From positions 124,001 through 188,000 of the forward strand of contig JBBFKY010000006.1 of the NCBI GenBank assembly GCA_037481875.1: a DNA stretch of 64,000 nucleotides, given 5' to 3'. The notes below the pieces were generated by a model. The model was not told the DNA's origin. It did no database searches and saw nothing but the letters and a program-made list of their open reading frames with translations. The translations under genes and the position numbers were made by a program. This document shows positions 1-9,493 of the stretch, in pieces (position 1 is the stretch's first letter; each line of letters starts with the position of its first letter). This DNA is from Desulfosoma sp. GTDB taxonomy: Bacteria; Desulfobacterota; Syntrophobacteria; Syntrophobacterales; DSM-9756.

Positions 1-846
1 TTTTTCGTTATAGGTACGATTGTACTGGAGTGCTATTTCAATCACGACATCCTGGCGTTTACCTTCAATGTAAATGACTTCCGGATGCAGGGGCTCCTTA
101 TTTCGGTTCAAATATTCAACAAACTGAATGAGACCCCCTTCGTAATGGAACTTTTTTTCCTTGGACGTGCGCTCATCGATAAGGTCAATGCGAAGCCCTT
201 TATTAAGGAAAGCCAACTCCCGCATTCTTTGGGATAAAATATCGAAACTTAAATCCGTATCGGTGAAGATTTCTGGATCGGGCTTAAAGGTGACACGGGT
301 GCCTCTTCGGCGTGTTTCCCCGATCTGTTCCAAGGGCGTCTTGGTCTGACCCCGTTCATACCTCTGAAAATAGATTCGACCTCCACGGCGAATTTCCACC
401 TCAAGAAATTCGCTGAGAGCGTTCACCACCGACACCCCCACCCCGTGAAGGCCTCCTGAAACTTTGTAGACAGCATCATCGAACTTGCCGCCGGCATGCA
501 GCCTGGTCATGACCACTTCCACAGCGGGCAGACCTTCCTTTTCGTGAATATCCACAGGAATACCCCGCCCGTTGTCCTCCACGGTCACGCTGCCGTCCAG
601 ATGCACCGTTACCTGAATGTGGTCGCAATAGCCCGCCAAGGCTTCGTCTATACTGTTGTCCACCACTTCATAGACGAGCTGATGCAACCCTTCCGTGGAA
701 ACATTGCCGATGTACATGGAAGGGCGCTTGCGTACCGGCTCCAGACCTTCCAAAACCGTGATGCGGTCGCCCGTGTATTCCTCAGAAGCTGGGTCGTGAA
801 TCGTGTCTTGCGGCACATTCGGCCATTGTTGCGTGTTATGCTCCAT
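1..846 (-). CDS. gyrB: DNA gyrase subunit B, N-terminal part (cut by window edge)
   Basis: ATPase subunit of the type II topoisomerase that introduces negative supercoils. The 282 visible residues run from an ATG at 846 to the window edge, so the C-terminal half (transducer end, TOPRIM) is missing. GHKL ATPase motifs are clear: [13 protein letters not shown] (ATP/Mg-binding Asn), [16 protein letters not shown], and [15 protein letters not shown] (ATP lid), followed by the start of the transducer domain. It lies 253 bp downstream of dnaN on the same strand and has its own promoter-like sequence. Identification is secure; only the first third of the gene is seen. Confidence 0.97.
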   Translation of the reverse strand, partial: MEHNTQQWPNVPQDTIHDPASEEYTGDRITVLEGLEPVRKRPSMYIGNVSTEGLHQLVYEVVDNSIDEALAGYCDHIQVTVHLDGSVTVEDNGRGIPVDIHEKEGLPAVEVVMTRLHAGGKFDDAVYKVSGGLHGVGVSVVNALSEFLEVEIRRGGRIYFQRYERGQTKTPLEQIGETRRRGTRVTFKPDPEIFTDTDLSFDILSQRMRELAFLNKGLRIDLIDERTSKEKKFHYEGGLIQFVEYLNRNKEPLHPEVIYIEGKRQDVVIEIALQYNRTYNEK

Positions 847-941
847 AGTGAGCCTCTTTCTCACACCATCGAATGTCCTTGAACCCCAACCGACCACCTT
901 TTTGGCGAGTTGGGTTGCAAGGCAAGGATTTAAAACACTCC

Positions 942-970
942 TTTATACTCTCTTTTTGCGGCGGTTTCAA
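942..970 (-). promoter_or_regulatory. Sigma-70-type promoter of gyrB
   Basis: On the minus strand TTGAAA (965-970) and TATAAA (942-947) are separated by 17 bp, about 95 bp before the gyrB start. Both hexamers are close to consensus. Predicted from sequence only. Confidence 0.6.
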
Positions 971-1099
971 CGAAAGGTTGGCTGTAAAAAAAGAATTTTT
1001 GATGGAATTCCAAATTTTTATGATACATGCGATGGGGGGGACGGTCAGGATGTTGCCGACGGCGCGGCGCGCTCTTGACCGTGCAAATCGCGAAGGATT

Positions 1100-2212
1100 T
1101 TATATCATCAGGGGCATGATGAGGGCGAAGATGCCCGGCTCTTGCGGATCTCTAAAGACGCCCCCATGGTATTCGTCCACCCACTCAAACCAAACATGAG
1201 ACCCGGTCAATACTTGAAGCACGTCCATGACATAGCGAATATTAAAGGCGATGGAAAAGTTTTCCCCAGAGTATTCCAAGGGAATTTCCTCATAAGCTGA
1301 GCCGTAATCGACACTGCCGGCTTCCAAGCTCAATTGGTTCTGCGAAATAAGGAATCGAACATGCATCGCCGAAGTGTCACTCACCACGGCCATACGGCGC
1401 AAGGCGGCCTGCAGTTCAGCTCTGGGGACCTCCAGACGCCCTTGAACCGTCTGGGGAATGATCACCTCGTATTTGGGAAAAGCTTCCTCCAAAAGATGTA
1501 CGGACAAATATGTGTCCTGCGTCTGAAAAATGAGGCGGTTTTCCTGAAGGGCTCCCTCGACGGTCTCTGTTTTTTCCAAAAATCTCAAGATTTCCTGAAC
1601 CCCTTTCCGAGGCACCACGACCCCTTGGGCATCCGAAAAAAAGGATTCAGAGGGAAAGGCGATCTCATTCAAGGCCAAGCGATGTCCGTCCGAACTAACC
1701 AAACGTAACCGATCGGGTGCAACAGGATGCCAGAACATACCCAATACACTGATGGCATCTTCACTTTCAGGAACCGCATGCAGCGTACTTTCCAAACCAC
1801 GGCGAAGCCCGGCTGGATCCAGCGGATGGGTCTGAGCCGGTACCGTCGTTTCAAAATGGGGAAAATCCACGGCAGGAATGGTCGCTAACATGTAGTTGAC
1901 GGTTCCTGCCGTCACACTCAATCGATCGTTCTCAAGCAGCTCGCACCGTATCCTATCCTGACGAAGCTCCTTGAGACTTTCCAGAAACTTTCTGGCCGAA
2001 ACGGTTGTTTGTCCTGCAAATTCCACGTCCGCATCGATGCGGGTTCGGATACTGAGATTCAGATCTGTTGCCGAAAGATACAGTTGGCCATCCGCAACGG
2101 CATCCAGCATCACATGGGTTAAAACTTGCATGGCTGCACGCCTTTGTTCGGTAACTCCCACAACCTTTTGTAATCCGGCCACTAATGTTTCACGATGCGC
2201 TGTCCACTTCAT
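1100..2212 (-). CDS. dnaN: DNA polymerase III beta subunit (sliding clamp)
   Basis: Ring-shaped clamp that tethers the replicative polymerase to DNA. The 370-residue length is normal for DnaN and the sequence shows the three-fold repeated clamp architecture, starting MKWTAHRETLVAGLQKV and ending with the usual hydrophobic tail LIMPLMI, which resembles the peptide-binding C-terminus of other clamps (MPMRL in E. coli). The start at 2212 is the first ATG after a strong promoter-like sequence. dnaA is not adjacent: upstream is 0.5 kb of non-coding DNA and then the divergent fhs gene. recF is also missing between dnaN and gyrB. Confidence 0.97.
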   Translation of the reverse strand: MKWTAHRETLVAGLQKVVGVTEQRRAAMQVLTHVMLDAVADGQLYLSATDLNLSIRTRIDADVEFAGQTTVSARKFLESLKELRQDRIRCELLENDRLSVTAGTVNYMLATIPAVDFPHFETTVPAQTHPLDPAGLRRGLESTLHAVPESEDAISVLGMFWHPVAPDRLRLVSSDGHRLALNEIAFPSESFFSDAQGVVVPRKGVQEILRFLEKTETVEGALQENRLIFQTQDTYLSVHLLEEAFPKYEVIIPQTVQGRLEVPRAELQAALRRMAVVSDTSAMHVRFLISQNQLSLEAGSVDYGSAYEEIPLEYSGENFSIAFNIRYVMDVLQVLTGSHVWFEWVDEYHGGVFRDPQEPGIFALIMPLMI

Positions 2213-2270
2213 GGTGTCGATCCAACCCTGTTTTTGGTTCTACTTTGTTTTATGCTTAAGGAGAGTGATC

Positions 2271-2300
2271 ATCATAAATCAAACCTTGTTCAATTGTCAA
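2271..2300 (-). promoter_or_regulatory. Sigma-70 promoter of dnaN
   Basis: Minus strand: TTGACA (2295-2300), 18 bp spacer, TATGAT (2271-2276), followed by a roughly 50-60 nt leader before the dnaN ATG. Near-consensus hexamers make this one of the best promoters in the window. Confidence 0.75.
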
Positions 2301-2514
2301 AAGACGCTCTAAGAACTTCATTTTTCTGCCAAATTTCTTGAACCTTTTCTCGATCTTTTCAAGTCCGTTGTGCACCTGACGAAAGGGGTTCCGGAAAATT
2401 ATGCACAATTTTGAACAAATGTTTCAGGATTTCAGCCAGGATTTTGCCGTTTCAGCACCGGTGATTTGTCGAGCCAAATGACTTGGAGCTCAAGGCTTCT
2501 CGTGACTTTTCCCC

Positions 2515-2543
2515 TTGACAACCACCCTCAGGTTCAGTACGGT
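2515..2543 (+). promoter_or_regulatory. Possible promoter of fhs
   Basis: TTGACA (2515-2520) with a 17-bp spacer to TACGGT (2538-2543), a poor -10. It would give a leader of about 210 nt in which the inverted repeat at 2644-2662 lies. Confidence 0.4.
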
Positions 2544-2758
2544 GCTTTGGAATGTGAAAAATAGTTCTTGTAGGAATGACCGTTCCCCATCTTCGCTCTC
2601 GTCATTGCAAGGTTTGGAATAGGCAGATTGCTCACGGCGTGTCAACAGGCATATCGCCTGTTTGGACCGTGGTGAATAGTGGGCGCCTCAAAGGGCGCGT
2701 AAGCCTCTGAGGGCAAGCCCAAAGGCTGATCTTTAACGAGTACATGAAGGAGGAAGCT

Positions 2759-4522
2759 ATGCCGTACGATCCGACCAAGATGGCAGATTGGCAGATTTCT
2801 GAGGAAGCGGAAAAGAACATGCCCACGCCTGACCAATGGCGGGAAAAATTGGGCTTGCAAAAGGATGAGGTCATTCCCATCGGCCGTTTGTGCCGGCTGA
2901 ACTTCATGAAGATCATCGAGAGGCTTAAAGACAAGCCGGACGGCAAATACATCGAAGTGACGGCCATCACGCCGACGCCGCTTGGCGAAGGCAAAAGCAC
3001 CACGTCTTTGGGTCTTATAGAAGGTCTGGGAAAGCGAGGTAAGAATGTAGGCGGCTGCTTACGGCAACCTTCCGGTGGTCCCACCATGAACGTCAAAGGC
3101 ACGGCAGCCGGCGGCGGCAACGCCTTGCTCATTCCCATGACGGAATTTTCCATGGGCCTCACCGGCGATATCAATAACATCATGAACGCCCATAACCTGG
3201 CCATGGTGGCCTTGACGGCTCGTATGCAGCATGAGCGCAACTACACGGATGAACAGCTGCAAAGACTGACCCGTATGCGCCGTTTGGACATCGATCCCAC
3301 CCGCGTGGAAATGGGCTGGGTCATCGATTTTTGTGCTCAAGCGCTGCGCAATATCGTCATCGGTTTAGGCGGTCGTTACGACGGCTACACGATGCAATCC
3401 AAGTTCGGCATTGCCGTCAGTTCTGAGATTATGGCGATCTTGTCCATCGTCACGGACCTGGCTGATCTTCGCGATAGGATGGGTAAAATCACGGTGGCCT
3501 TTGACAAGCGAGGCAATCCCGTAACTACCGGTGATTTGGAAGTGGCCGGAGCCATGACGGCTTTCATGGTGGAATCCATCAACCCGACCCTGTGCAGCAC
3601 CGCCGAATACCAACCTTGCATGGTTCATGCCGGACCGTTTGCCAACATCGCCGTAGGCCAGTCCTCCATCATCGGCGACCGAGTGGGCCTCAAACTGTTT
3701 GACTACCATGTCACAGAAAGCGGCTTTGCGGCGGACATCGGCTTTGAGAAATTCTGGAACGTGAAATGCCGTTTCAGCGGCTTGAAACCTCATGTTTCCG
3801 TTTTGACCACCACCATTCGCGCCTTGAAGATGCACGGCGGCGGCCCGAAGGTTGTGGCGGGTCTTCCGCTGCCGGAAGAGTACACCAAGGAAAACGTGGC
3901 CTTGGTGGAAAAAGGTGTGGCCAACATGGTGCACCACATCAACACCATTCGCAAGTCGGGTATGAACCCGGTGGTCTGTATCAATGCGTTTCATACCGAC
4001 ACCAAGGACGAGATCGCGGTGGTGCGCAAAGCGGCCGAAGCGGCTGGAGCCCGGTGTGCCCTTTCCGAGCATTGGCTCAAGGGCGGCGAAGGGGCGCTGG
4101 AATTGGCCGATGCGGTCATCGAGGCCTGCGAACAGCCCAGCGAATTCAAGTTCCTCTATCCGTTGGAAATGAAGCTGCGTGACCGCGTGGAACTCATTGC
4201 CAAGGAAGTGTACGGTGCCGATGGTGTGGCTTGGCAGCCTGAAGCGGAAGCCAAAGCGAAGATGCTGGAATCCGATCCCATGTACGCCGACTTCGCCACC
4301 ATGATGGTGAAAACCCACCTGAGCTTGACCCACGACCCGTCGCTCAAGGGTGTTCCCAAAGGCTGGATTCTGCCGATCCGCGACGTTTTGATCTACTCGG
4401 GAGCGAAGTTCCTCTGCCCGTGCGCTGGAACCATCAGCCTCATGCCCGGCACTTCCTCCGATCCGGCGTTCCGCCGCATTGATGTGGATGTCAAGACCGG
4501 AAAGGTCATGGGCCTGTTCTAA
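2759..4522 (+). CDS. fhs: Formate--tetrahydrofolate ligase
   Basis: ATP-dependent formation of 10-formyl-THF from formate and THF, first methyl-branch step of the Wood-Ljungdahl pathway; in acetate-oxidising sulfate reducers it can run backwards and make ATP. The 587 residues show the Fhs P-loop [16 protein letters not shown] near residue 75 and the conserved [13 protein letters not shown] segment. An ATG 15 bp upstream (2744) is possible, but GAAGGAGGAAGC sits directly before the ATG at 2759, so that start is chosen. folD follows 74 bp downstream beyond a hairpin terminator, so the two may be only partly co-transcribed. Confidence 0.97.
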   Translation: MPYDPTKMADWQISEEAEKNMPTPDQWREKLGLQKDEVIPIGRLCRLNFMKIIERLKDKPDGKYIEVTAITPTPLGEGKSTTSLGLIEGLGKRGKNVGGCLRQPSGGPTMNVKGTAAGGGNALLIPMTEFSMGLTGDINNIMNAHNLAMVALTARMQHERNYTDEQLQRLTRMRRLDIDPTRVEMGWVIDFCAQALRNIVIGLGGRYDGYTMQSKFGIAVSSEIMAILSIVTDLADLRDRMGKITVAFDKRGNPVTTGDLEVAGAMTAFMVESINPTLCSTAEYQPCMVHAGPFANIAVGQSSIIGDRVGLKLFDYHVTESGFAADIGFEKFWNVKCRFSGLKPHVSVLTTTIRALKMHGGGPKVVAGLPLPEEYTKENVALVEKGVANMVHHINTIRKSGMNPVVCINAFHTDTKDEIAVVRKAAEAAGARCALSEHWLKGGEGALELADAVIEACEQPSEFKFLYPLEMKLRDRVELIAKEVYGADGVAWQPEAEAKAKMLESDPMYADFATMMVKTHLSLTHDPSLKGVPKGWILPIRDVLIYSGAKFLCPCAGTISLMPGTSSDPAFRRIDVDVKTGKVMGLF

Positions 4523-4539
4523 CCCTAAACCGACCTGAT

Positions 4540-4576
4540 GACGGCGGGGGGATTCATGCCCCCCGCTGTCCTTTTT
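4540..4576 (+). terminator. Hairpin terminator between fhs and folD
   Basis: GCGGGGGG and CCCCCCGC arms (extended by outer pairs) around an ATTCATG loop, followed by CTTTTTG. It lies 18 nt after the fhs stop and just before the folD ribosome-binding site, so it may terminate or attenuate folD expression. Confidence 0.75.
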
Positions 4577-4596
4577 GAATCGAAAAGGAGGGCAAC

Positions 4597-5487
4597 ATGT
4601 CCGCGAAACTCATTAAAGGGGCGGAAGTCGCCAAACAGATTCGAGAAGAACTGGCCGAAGAGGTCAAACGCATAAAAGAAAAGTACGGTGTCGAACCGGG
4701 CCTTGTCACCATCTTGGTAGGGGAAAACCCGGCGTCTCAGAGCTATGTGAGGGCCAAGCAAAAAGCGGCCCATGAACTGGGCTTCTATTCGGTCCAGGAC
4801 AATCAGCCGGCGGATATTTCCGAGGATGCCCTTTTGGCCCTTATCGACAAATACAACAAGGATCCTAAGATCGACGGAATCCTGGTGCAGTTGCCTTTGC
4901 CCAAGCATATCGATGAAAACAAAGTGCTCTACGCCATCGATCCCGGCAAAGATGTGGACGCCTTTCACCCCTTTAACGTCGGCAAACTCATGATCGGTCA
5001 ACCCGATTATCTCCCTTGCACACCCGCAGGCATTCAGGAACTCCTGATCCGCTCAGGAACGGAAACCTCCGGTGCCGAAGTGGTGGTCATCGGTCGTTCC
5101 AACATTGTGGGGAAACCCATTGCCGTCATGATGATGCAAAAGGGTAAGGGCGCCAACGCCACGGTCACTGTGTGCCATACTCGCACGAAGGATGTGCAGT
5201 TCCACACGAAACGGGCTGACATTCTCATTGTGGCCGCAGGGGTCACGGAATACGTCAAAGGCGATTGGATCAAACCGGGCGCTGTGGTCATTGACGTAGG
5301 TGTCAACGAAGTGGGCCAGACGGCCGACGGTAAACGAATCCTCAAAGGCGATGTGGCTTTTGACGAAGCCAAGGAAGTGGCGAGCGCCATCACGCCTGTT
5401 CCCGGAGGCGTAGGCCCCATGACCATTACCATGCTCATGAAAAACACGGTGCGAGCCTGCAAAGTCCATCACAACATCAAGGACTAA
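4597..5487 (+). CDS. folD: Methylene-THF dehydrogenase / methenyl-THF cyclohydrolase
   Basis: Bifunctional enzyme interconverting 10-formyl-, 5,10-methenyl- and 5,10-methylene-THF with NAD(P). It has 296 residues, the usual length. Motifs include SYVRAKQKAAHELG (substrate site, catalytic Lys in the YxxxK arrangement), DGILVQLPLPKHID, and the Rossmann-type GRSNIVGKPIAVMM. PGGVGPMTITMLMKNT near the C-terminus is the FolD signature. An AAAGGAGGG ribosome-binding site precedes the ATG. It follows fhs, so steps one to three of the methyl branch are together. Confidence 0.97.
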   Translation: MSAKLIKGAEVAKQIREELAEEVKRIKEKYGVEPGLVTILVGENPASQSYVRAKQKAAHELGFYSVQDNQPADISEDALLALIDKYNKDPKIDGILVQLPLPKHIDENKVLYAIDPGKDVDAFHPFNVGKLMIGQPDYLPCTPAGIQELLIRSGTETSGAEVVVIGRSNIVGKPIAVMMMQKGKGANATVTVCHTRTKDVQFHTKRADILIVAAGVTEYVKGDWIKPGAVVIDVGVNEVGQTADGKRILKGDVAFDEAKEVASAITPVPGGVGPMTITMLMKNTVRACKVHHNIKD

Positions 5488-6011
5488 AAGGCCCGAACGG
5501 CATCAAGCCACCTCAAAAACTTCGAACAGCCGGTTTCCTAACCGAAGCTCAGGACACCCTGAGCATCTCCTCTCTTTGACCATCGGGCCTTCCATGATCA
5601 CACTGGTGGGGCGGACCGACGTGTCCGCCCCAAAGAAATAATGGCAGGATGGAACGCAGCCCTGGGGATTTCAAGGCGTCTGCGGCCCAAGGCTCCAGGT
5701 TCTTGTAGAGGCGGGGAGAAGTGTCTGCGCCGAAAACGTCCGGGTGCCGGAGGTTTTTTGGGGCGCACACACCGATGCGCCCTTCCAGAGTTTTGATGCT
5801 ATGGGTGCAGCCATTGGTCTTGGGCTGTGGCATCCGGATACGGCCAAGATTCATGATTGAAGATTTTGCAAGGACGATCTCCTGTAGGCGCCTGTGCCTT
5901 TGGAGGGGCGGACCGACACGTGTCCGCTCCAAAAAAAGGGGGCGATGGGCTTCGGCCCATCACCCCCTTTTCCATTGCACCGCTACTCGGCGTCAAGCCG
6001 GCGGCATTTCC
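5488..6011. repeat. Non-coding stretch with GGGGCG-type hairpin repeats
   Basis: No credible gene in 524 bp between convergent folD and mvhD. Three related hairpins stand out: 5608-5631 (GGGGCGGAC/GTCCGCCCC, loop CGACGT), 5761-5782 (GGGCGCA/TGCGCCC) and 5905-5930 (GGGGCGGAC/GTCCGCTCC with one G-T pair). The first and third share the string GGGGCGGACCGAC. Similar units occur at 39218-39287 and, more distantly, 58514-58536, so this looks like a dispersed REP-like family. Open frames across the stretch lack recognisable protein character. Confidence 0.6.
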
Positions 6012-6422
6012 TTAATCCTTAAGCGGGCTCGGCCCTAAAGCACGAACCTTTTCCACCATGGTCTTCGCTGCGTCCACAAATTCCTGGCCTTTTCCGGCCA
6101 TCATGTGAAAAAGGGCGACTCGATCGGCTTCCAGGCCGAGCTTTCCTAGCATGTCCTGAACGTACTTCACCTTCTTCTGGGCTTTTTCAACGCCGTGTTT
6201 ATACTGGCAACTGTCCGTCTGGCATCCCGCCACATAGACGCCGTCGGCCCCGGCTTCCAAAGCTTTCAGAAGGTGTAGGCTGTCCAGCCGACCCGTGCAC
6301 GGGAGCTGAATAACCTTAACGTTGTCAGGAAGGGTCAGCCCCATTTTTTCAGAAATCTGGGCGGCCGACGAGGCACAGTTAGCACAGCAATACGCGATGA
6401 TTTGCGGTTCAAAGGCGCTCAT
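6012..6422 (-). CDS. mvhD: MvhD/FlpD-family iron-sulfur protein (Cys form)
   Basis: Small [2Fe-2S] adaptor that passes electrons between HdrA and a hydrogenase, formate dehydrogenase or other partner. The 136 residues include IIAYCCANCASSAA, PCTGRLDSLHLLKALEAGADG and VAGCQTDSCQYKHG, the family's cysteine positions. The ATG at 6422 has AAGGAGTGGTCCA in front. It is the last gene of the minus-strand hdr cluster, 46 bp after the second hdrA. A paralogue at 20459-20902 carries selenocysteine where this one has the third Cys of CCANC. The partner enzyme is not encoded nearby, so the electron source is unknown. Confidence 0.92.
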   Translation of the reverse strand: MSAFEPQIIAYCCANCASSAAQISEKMGLTLPDNVKVIQLPCTGRLDSLHLLKALEAGADGVYVAGCQTDSCQYKHGVEKAQKKVKYVQDMLGKLGLEADRVALFHMMAGKGQEFVDAAKTMVEKVRALGPSPLKD

Positions 6423-6468
6423 TGGACCACTCCTTGTCATCTGTTTCTTCAAGCCGCGAACCCGGTCC

Positions 6469-9234
6469 TCACTGCACGGCGGATCCCAAAAGGCTCCGGG
6501 CCATGGCAGCAATGTGGTCATCACTTAACCGTCGATAGGAAATCGCCTTGCCTGGGCATTCACTGACACACATGCCGCATCCCTGGCACAATCCTGGGTC
6601 GATGAAGGCATGGCCTTGAGGGCTGTCGATAAAGGGGATATGGAACGGGCACGTGCGCACACAAGTGAGGCATACGGCGCATTTGTCTGGATCCACTTCC
6701 GCCACGGCACCTCCAACGAGCATCATATCTTGGCTGAGAAGACGCATGGCGCGCGCCGCCGCCGCCCAGCCTTCCGCAAGGCTTTCTTCCACCGGCTTTG
6801 GAGCCAGAGCCAGGCCGGCAAAAAAGACACCCTCCGTCTCGCCGTCCACAGGTCGCATCTTGGCAGGGGATTCAGCAAAGAAGCCGTCCGTGTCCAAAGA
6901 AACTTTATAAATGGCGGCTAGATTCGATGCTTCTGCAGGGATGATGGCCGTCTGCAGGGAAATGAAATCGGGCGTCAGCGCGATGGGACGGCCAAGAATA
7001 GGATCCGTGACCACAACTTTGAGTTGTCCGTTTTCCACACTGACTTGAGGCTTGGAATCCAGGTCGTATCGAATAAAAAAGACACCTTTTTCTCGGGCTT
7101 CTTTATAGATTCTTTCCCTTTCACCAAAGGTGCGCACTTCGCGGTACAGGACGTAAATGTCCATGTCCGGATTTTTGGCCTTGAGATCGATGGCGGAGCG
7201 GACCGCAAAGGTGCAACAGAGTCGGCTGCAATAGGGACGTTCCGGTTCTCGGCTTCCCACGCACTGGATAAAGACGCCGCATTTGGCGGAAGCAAAGGCG
7301 TTGGGATCATCGATGGTTTTCTTGGTAAAATCACTCCAGCGATAGATTTCCGGATGCTGTCCGTAGGCATATTCTTGCGGCTTCAGAGAATGGGCTCCCG
7401 TGGCCAAAACCACAACGCCATGTTCCACTTCTTTCTTCTGGCCACCCTGCAACACAGTGGTGATGTAATTGCCGGCAAAGCCTCGAGCCCCCACTACCTC
7501 AGCGGAGGTCAGCACAGTGATTTTTGGATTTTGAGAAACCTTGTCGATGGTGGCTTTGAGCAGGTCCTGGACCGATTCCCCTTTCCAAGCGGATCGCACT
7601 TTGTGTGCGTGGCCTCCCAAGCGTTCCTTCTTTTCCACCAAGGTCACCGGGACGTCCAGTTCCGCAAAGGCTAAAGCCGCTTGCATGCCGGCCAGCCCGC
7701 CTCCGACGACCAAAGCAGACTTCTTTACCGGAACTTTTGTATAGGTCAAAGGTTCCAGCATGCGAGCTTTGAGCACGGCGGTTCGAAAGAGGTTTTCCAG
7801 TCGAGGCATCTCCACAGCCGTTGTGCCGAGGGCGCGCAGGTCCACGAATTCGTAAAGGCTCGGATTCAGACCTGCTTCCTTCATGGCGCCTTCAATAAGT
7901 TCCTGGTGCATGATGGGGGTGCAGCTGGCATACACGAGACGGTTAACCCCTCCGGATTTGATGCGTTCGGCAAGGCGTCCGAGGGCCGCTGCGTCCTGAA
8001 GGTCCAAACGCTCCACAAACGAAACTCCAGGAAGACCCTTGACGAAATCGGCCAAGGGATTCAGAAGGGCTTCAAATTCAGGCAGCTTGGACGGGCACAG
8101 GCTCAACACCACGCCCACAGCCGGTGTTTCTCCTCGCACATCACGAAATTCCGGGACGGCTCCGTTTCCGGAGACACCTTTGAGCATGGCCGATGCTTTG
8201 CCGGCGGCGGCGGCAGCTTCCACCACGCTTTGATGGACGTCTCGTGGTCCCCCGGCACCGCCGCAAACAAAGACGCCGGGTACATTGGTTTCACAGGGTT
8301 TAAAGGTTTCCGAAGCCACATAATGATCTTCCGAAAGGGACACCCCCAACATCTTGGCCAGCCCTTCCAATTCCGCGGAAGGACGCAGACCTACGGAAAG
8401 CACGACAAGGTCGAAAGTCTCCGTCTGTTTAAGCCCGTTTTCGTCCACGTATTCCAAAACAAGATCCTCGGTGCCGGCTGCCCTTTCAATGCTGTGAATG
8501 CGGCTGCGCACTAAGCGTACGCCCTTTTCCTTGGCCTGATCGAAGTACCGCTCGTAGCCTTTACCGTGAGTGCGCATGTCCATGTAGAAGATGGTGGTTT
8601 CGGCGTCTGGAAGGGCATCCTTGAGCTGCACGGCTTCTTTCAAAGCGTACATGCAGCAAACGGAGGAACAATAGGGAGCATCACATTTATTGATTTCACG
8701 GGATCCCACACACTGCAGCCATGCCACCTTTTTGGGAGGTTGTCCGTCGGAAGGCCGTTTGGGAACACCCTGAAAAGGCCCTACGGGTTTTTGAAGCCAT
8801 TCCAGCTCGATGCTGGTCACCACGTTTTCAAAGGCCGCGTAAGCATAGGTGTCATAGGCCTGAGGATCGAATGGTTCCACACCTAAGGCCAAAATCACCG
8901 CCTGCGCCTGAATGGGCGTTTCTCCGGCAGGCCCTTTGATGACGGCCTGAAAAGCCCCGGTGGAACCTGAAATACTGGCGACACTGGATTCCGTCCAGGC
9001 ACGAATGTTGGGATCGAGTTTGCAGAGGATTGCCCGATTGGCAGCCTTACAGCAGCTGCACAGAGGATAAAGCCGATGGAGTTTGGCGACTGTGCCTCCC
9101 AGCTCTCTTTCCTTTTCCACCAGATCCACGTGGTAGCCTTGGGCCGCCAGGTCCAAAGCGGCGTTCATTCCAGCAACCCCGCCTCCAACTACCAGGACAT
9201 TGCCTTTGTTCTTTTTTTCTTGTGTTTGTGTCAT
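6469..9234 (-). CDS. HdrA-like iron-sulfur flavoprotein (double HdrA module)
   Basis: Heterodisulfide-reductase subunit A-like protein of 921 residues, longer than the ~650-residue methanogen HdrA. It holds two FAD modules: GGGVAGMNAALDLAAQGY near residue 17 and GGGLAGMQAALAFAELDV near residue 520. Each is followed by a CVGSRE...CCMY/CCTF cysteine segment. The C-terminus has two [4Fe-4S] ferredoxin motifs, CAVCLTCVRTCP and CQGCGMCVSECPG. The start at 9234 follows GAGGGG; an in-frame extension to 9303 lacks a ribosome-binding site. With the larger HdrA upstream and mvhD downstream it probably forms one electron-confurcating or bifurcating complex; QmoB-like behaviour is an alternative. Confidence 0.9.
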   Translation of the reverse strand: MTQTQEKKNKGNVLVVGGGVAGMNAALDLAAQGYHVDLVEKERELGGTVAKLHRLYPLCSCCKAANRAILCKLDPNIRAWTESSVASISGSTGAFQAVIKGPAGETPIQAQAVILALGVEPFDPQAYDTYAYAAFENVVTSIELEWLQKPVGPFQGVPKRPSDGQPPKKVAWLQCVGSREINKCDAPYCSSVCCMYALKEAVQLKDALPDAETTIFYMDMRTHGKGYERYFDQAKEKGVRLVRSRIHSIERAAGTEDLVLEYVDENGLKQTETFDLVVLSVGLRPSAELEGLAKMLGVSLSEDHYVASETFKPCETNVPGVFVCGGAGGPRDVHQSVVEAAAAAGKASAMLKGVSGNGAVPEFRDVRGETPAVGVVLSLCPSKLPEFEALLNPLADFVKGLPGVSFVERLDLQDAAALGRLAERIKSGGVNRLVYASCTPIMHQELIEGAMKEAGLNPSLYEFVDLRALGTTAVEMPRLENLFRTAVLKARMLEPLTYTKVPVKKSALVVGGGLAGMQAALAFAELDVPVTLVEKKERLGGHAHKVRSAWKGESVQDLLKATIDKVSQNPKITVLTSAEVVGARGFAGNYITTVLQGGQKKEVEHGVVVLATGAHSLKPQEYAYGQHPEIYRWSDFTKKTIDDPNAFASAKCGVFIQCVGSREPERPYCSRLCCTFAVRSAIDLKAKNPDMDIYVLYREVRTFGERERIYKEAREKGVFFIRYDLDSKPQVSVENGQLKVVVTDPILGRPIALTPDFISLQTAIIPAEASNLAAIYKVSLDTDGFFAESPAKMRPVDGETEGVFFAGLALAPKPVEESLAEGWAAAARAMRLLSQDMMLVGGAVAEVDPDKCAVCLTCVRTCPFHIPFIDSPQGHAFIDPGLCQGCGMCVSECPGKAISYRRLSDDHIAAMARSLLGSAVQ

Positions 9235-9493
9235 ACGGTTCCCCTCAACTCTTTGATGGCTCAACGGACAAAAAACACCCCCCCTTCGGGGCGGCATACC
9301 CATGCGACGCCTATCACCCTAAGGCGGCTGGCGAAGAAAAAGGCTCTTGTTCCGGCCTATGGTTGAAGGTTCGATGCTCCATGTTGCGGGTAAATGATCC
9401 ACAAGACACGTTCCTTCTATGTGAAAAAAGAGGCAACGTCAAGTTTCATTCTTGTTGTGGACCGGGAAAACAGACGGCTTTCTCTTTTCTTTT

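Larger units (their letters stand above)
2213..2758. other. Intergenic region between divergent dnaN and fhs, with one DnaA box
   Basis: No convincing gene lies in these 546 bp. The dnaN-proximal part is AT-rich. TTATGCACA at 2399-2407 matches the DnaA-box consensus TTATNCACA exactly, and TGTGAAAAA at 2553-2561 is one mismatch from the reverse-complement form. Near fhs a perfect 7-bp inverted repeat AACAGGC/GCCTGTT (2644-2650, 2656-2662) and further short complementary GC-rich stretches suggest a folded leader. The region could be a replication origin, because dnaN and gyrB are adjacent, but box density is low. Confidence 0.4.

Noticed and set aside
2630-2758. THF riboswitch before fhs
   Set aside because: The conserved core of the known THF riboswitch was not found by eye; only a generic folded leader is reported.
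3365-4333. 322-codon open frame on the minus strand inside fhs
   Set aside because: Shadow of fhs: His/Gly-rich composition from the antisense of a GC-rich gene, no family features or ribosome-binding site.
5549-6038. Overlapping open frames between folD and mvhD
   Set aside because: They run through hairpin repeats, have no recognisable protein features and start without ribosome-binding sites.
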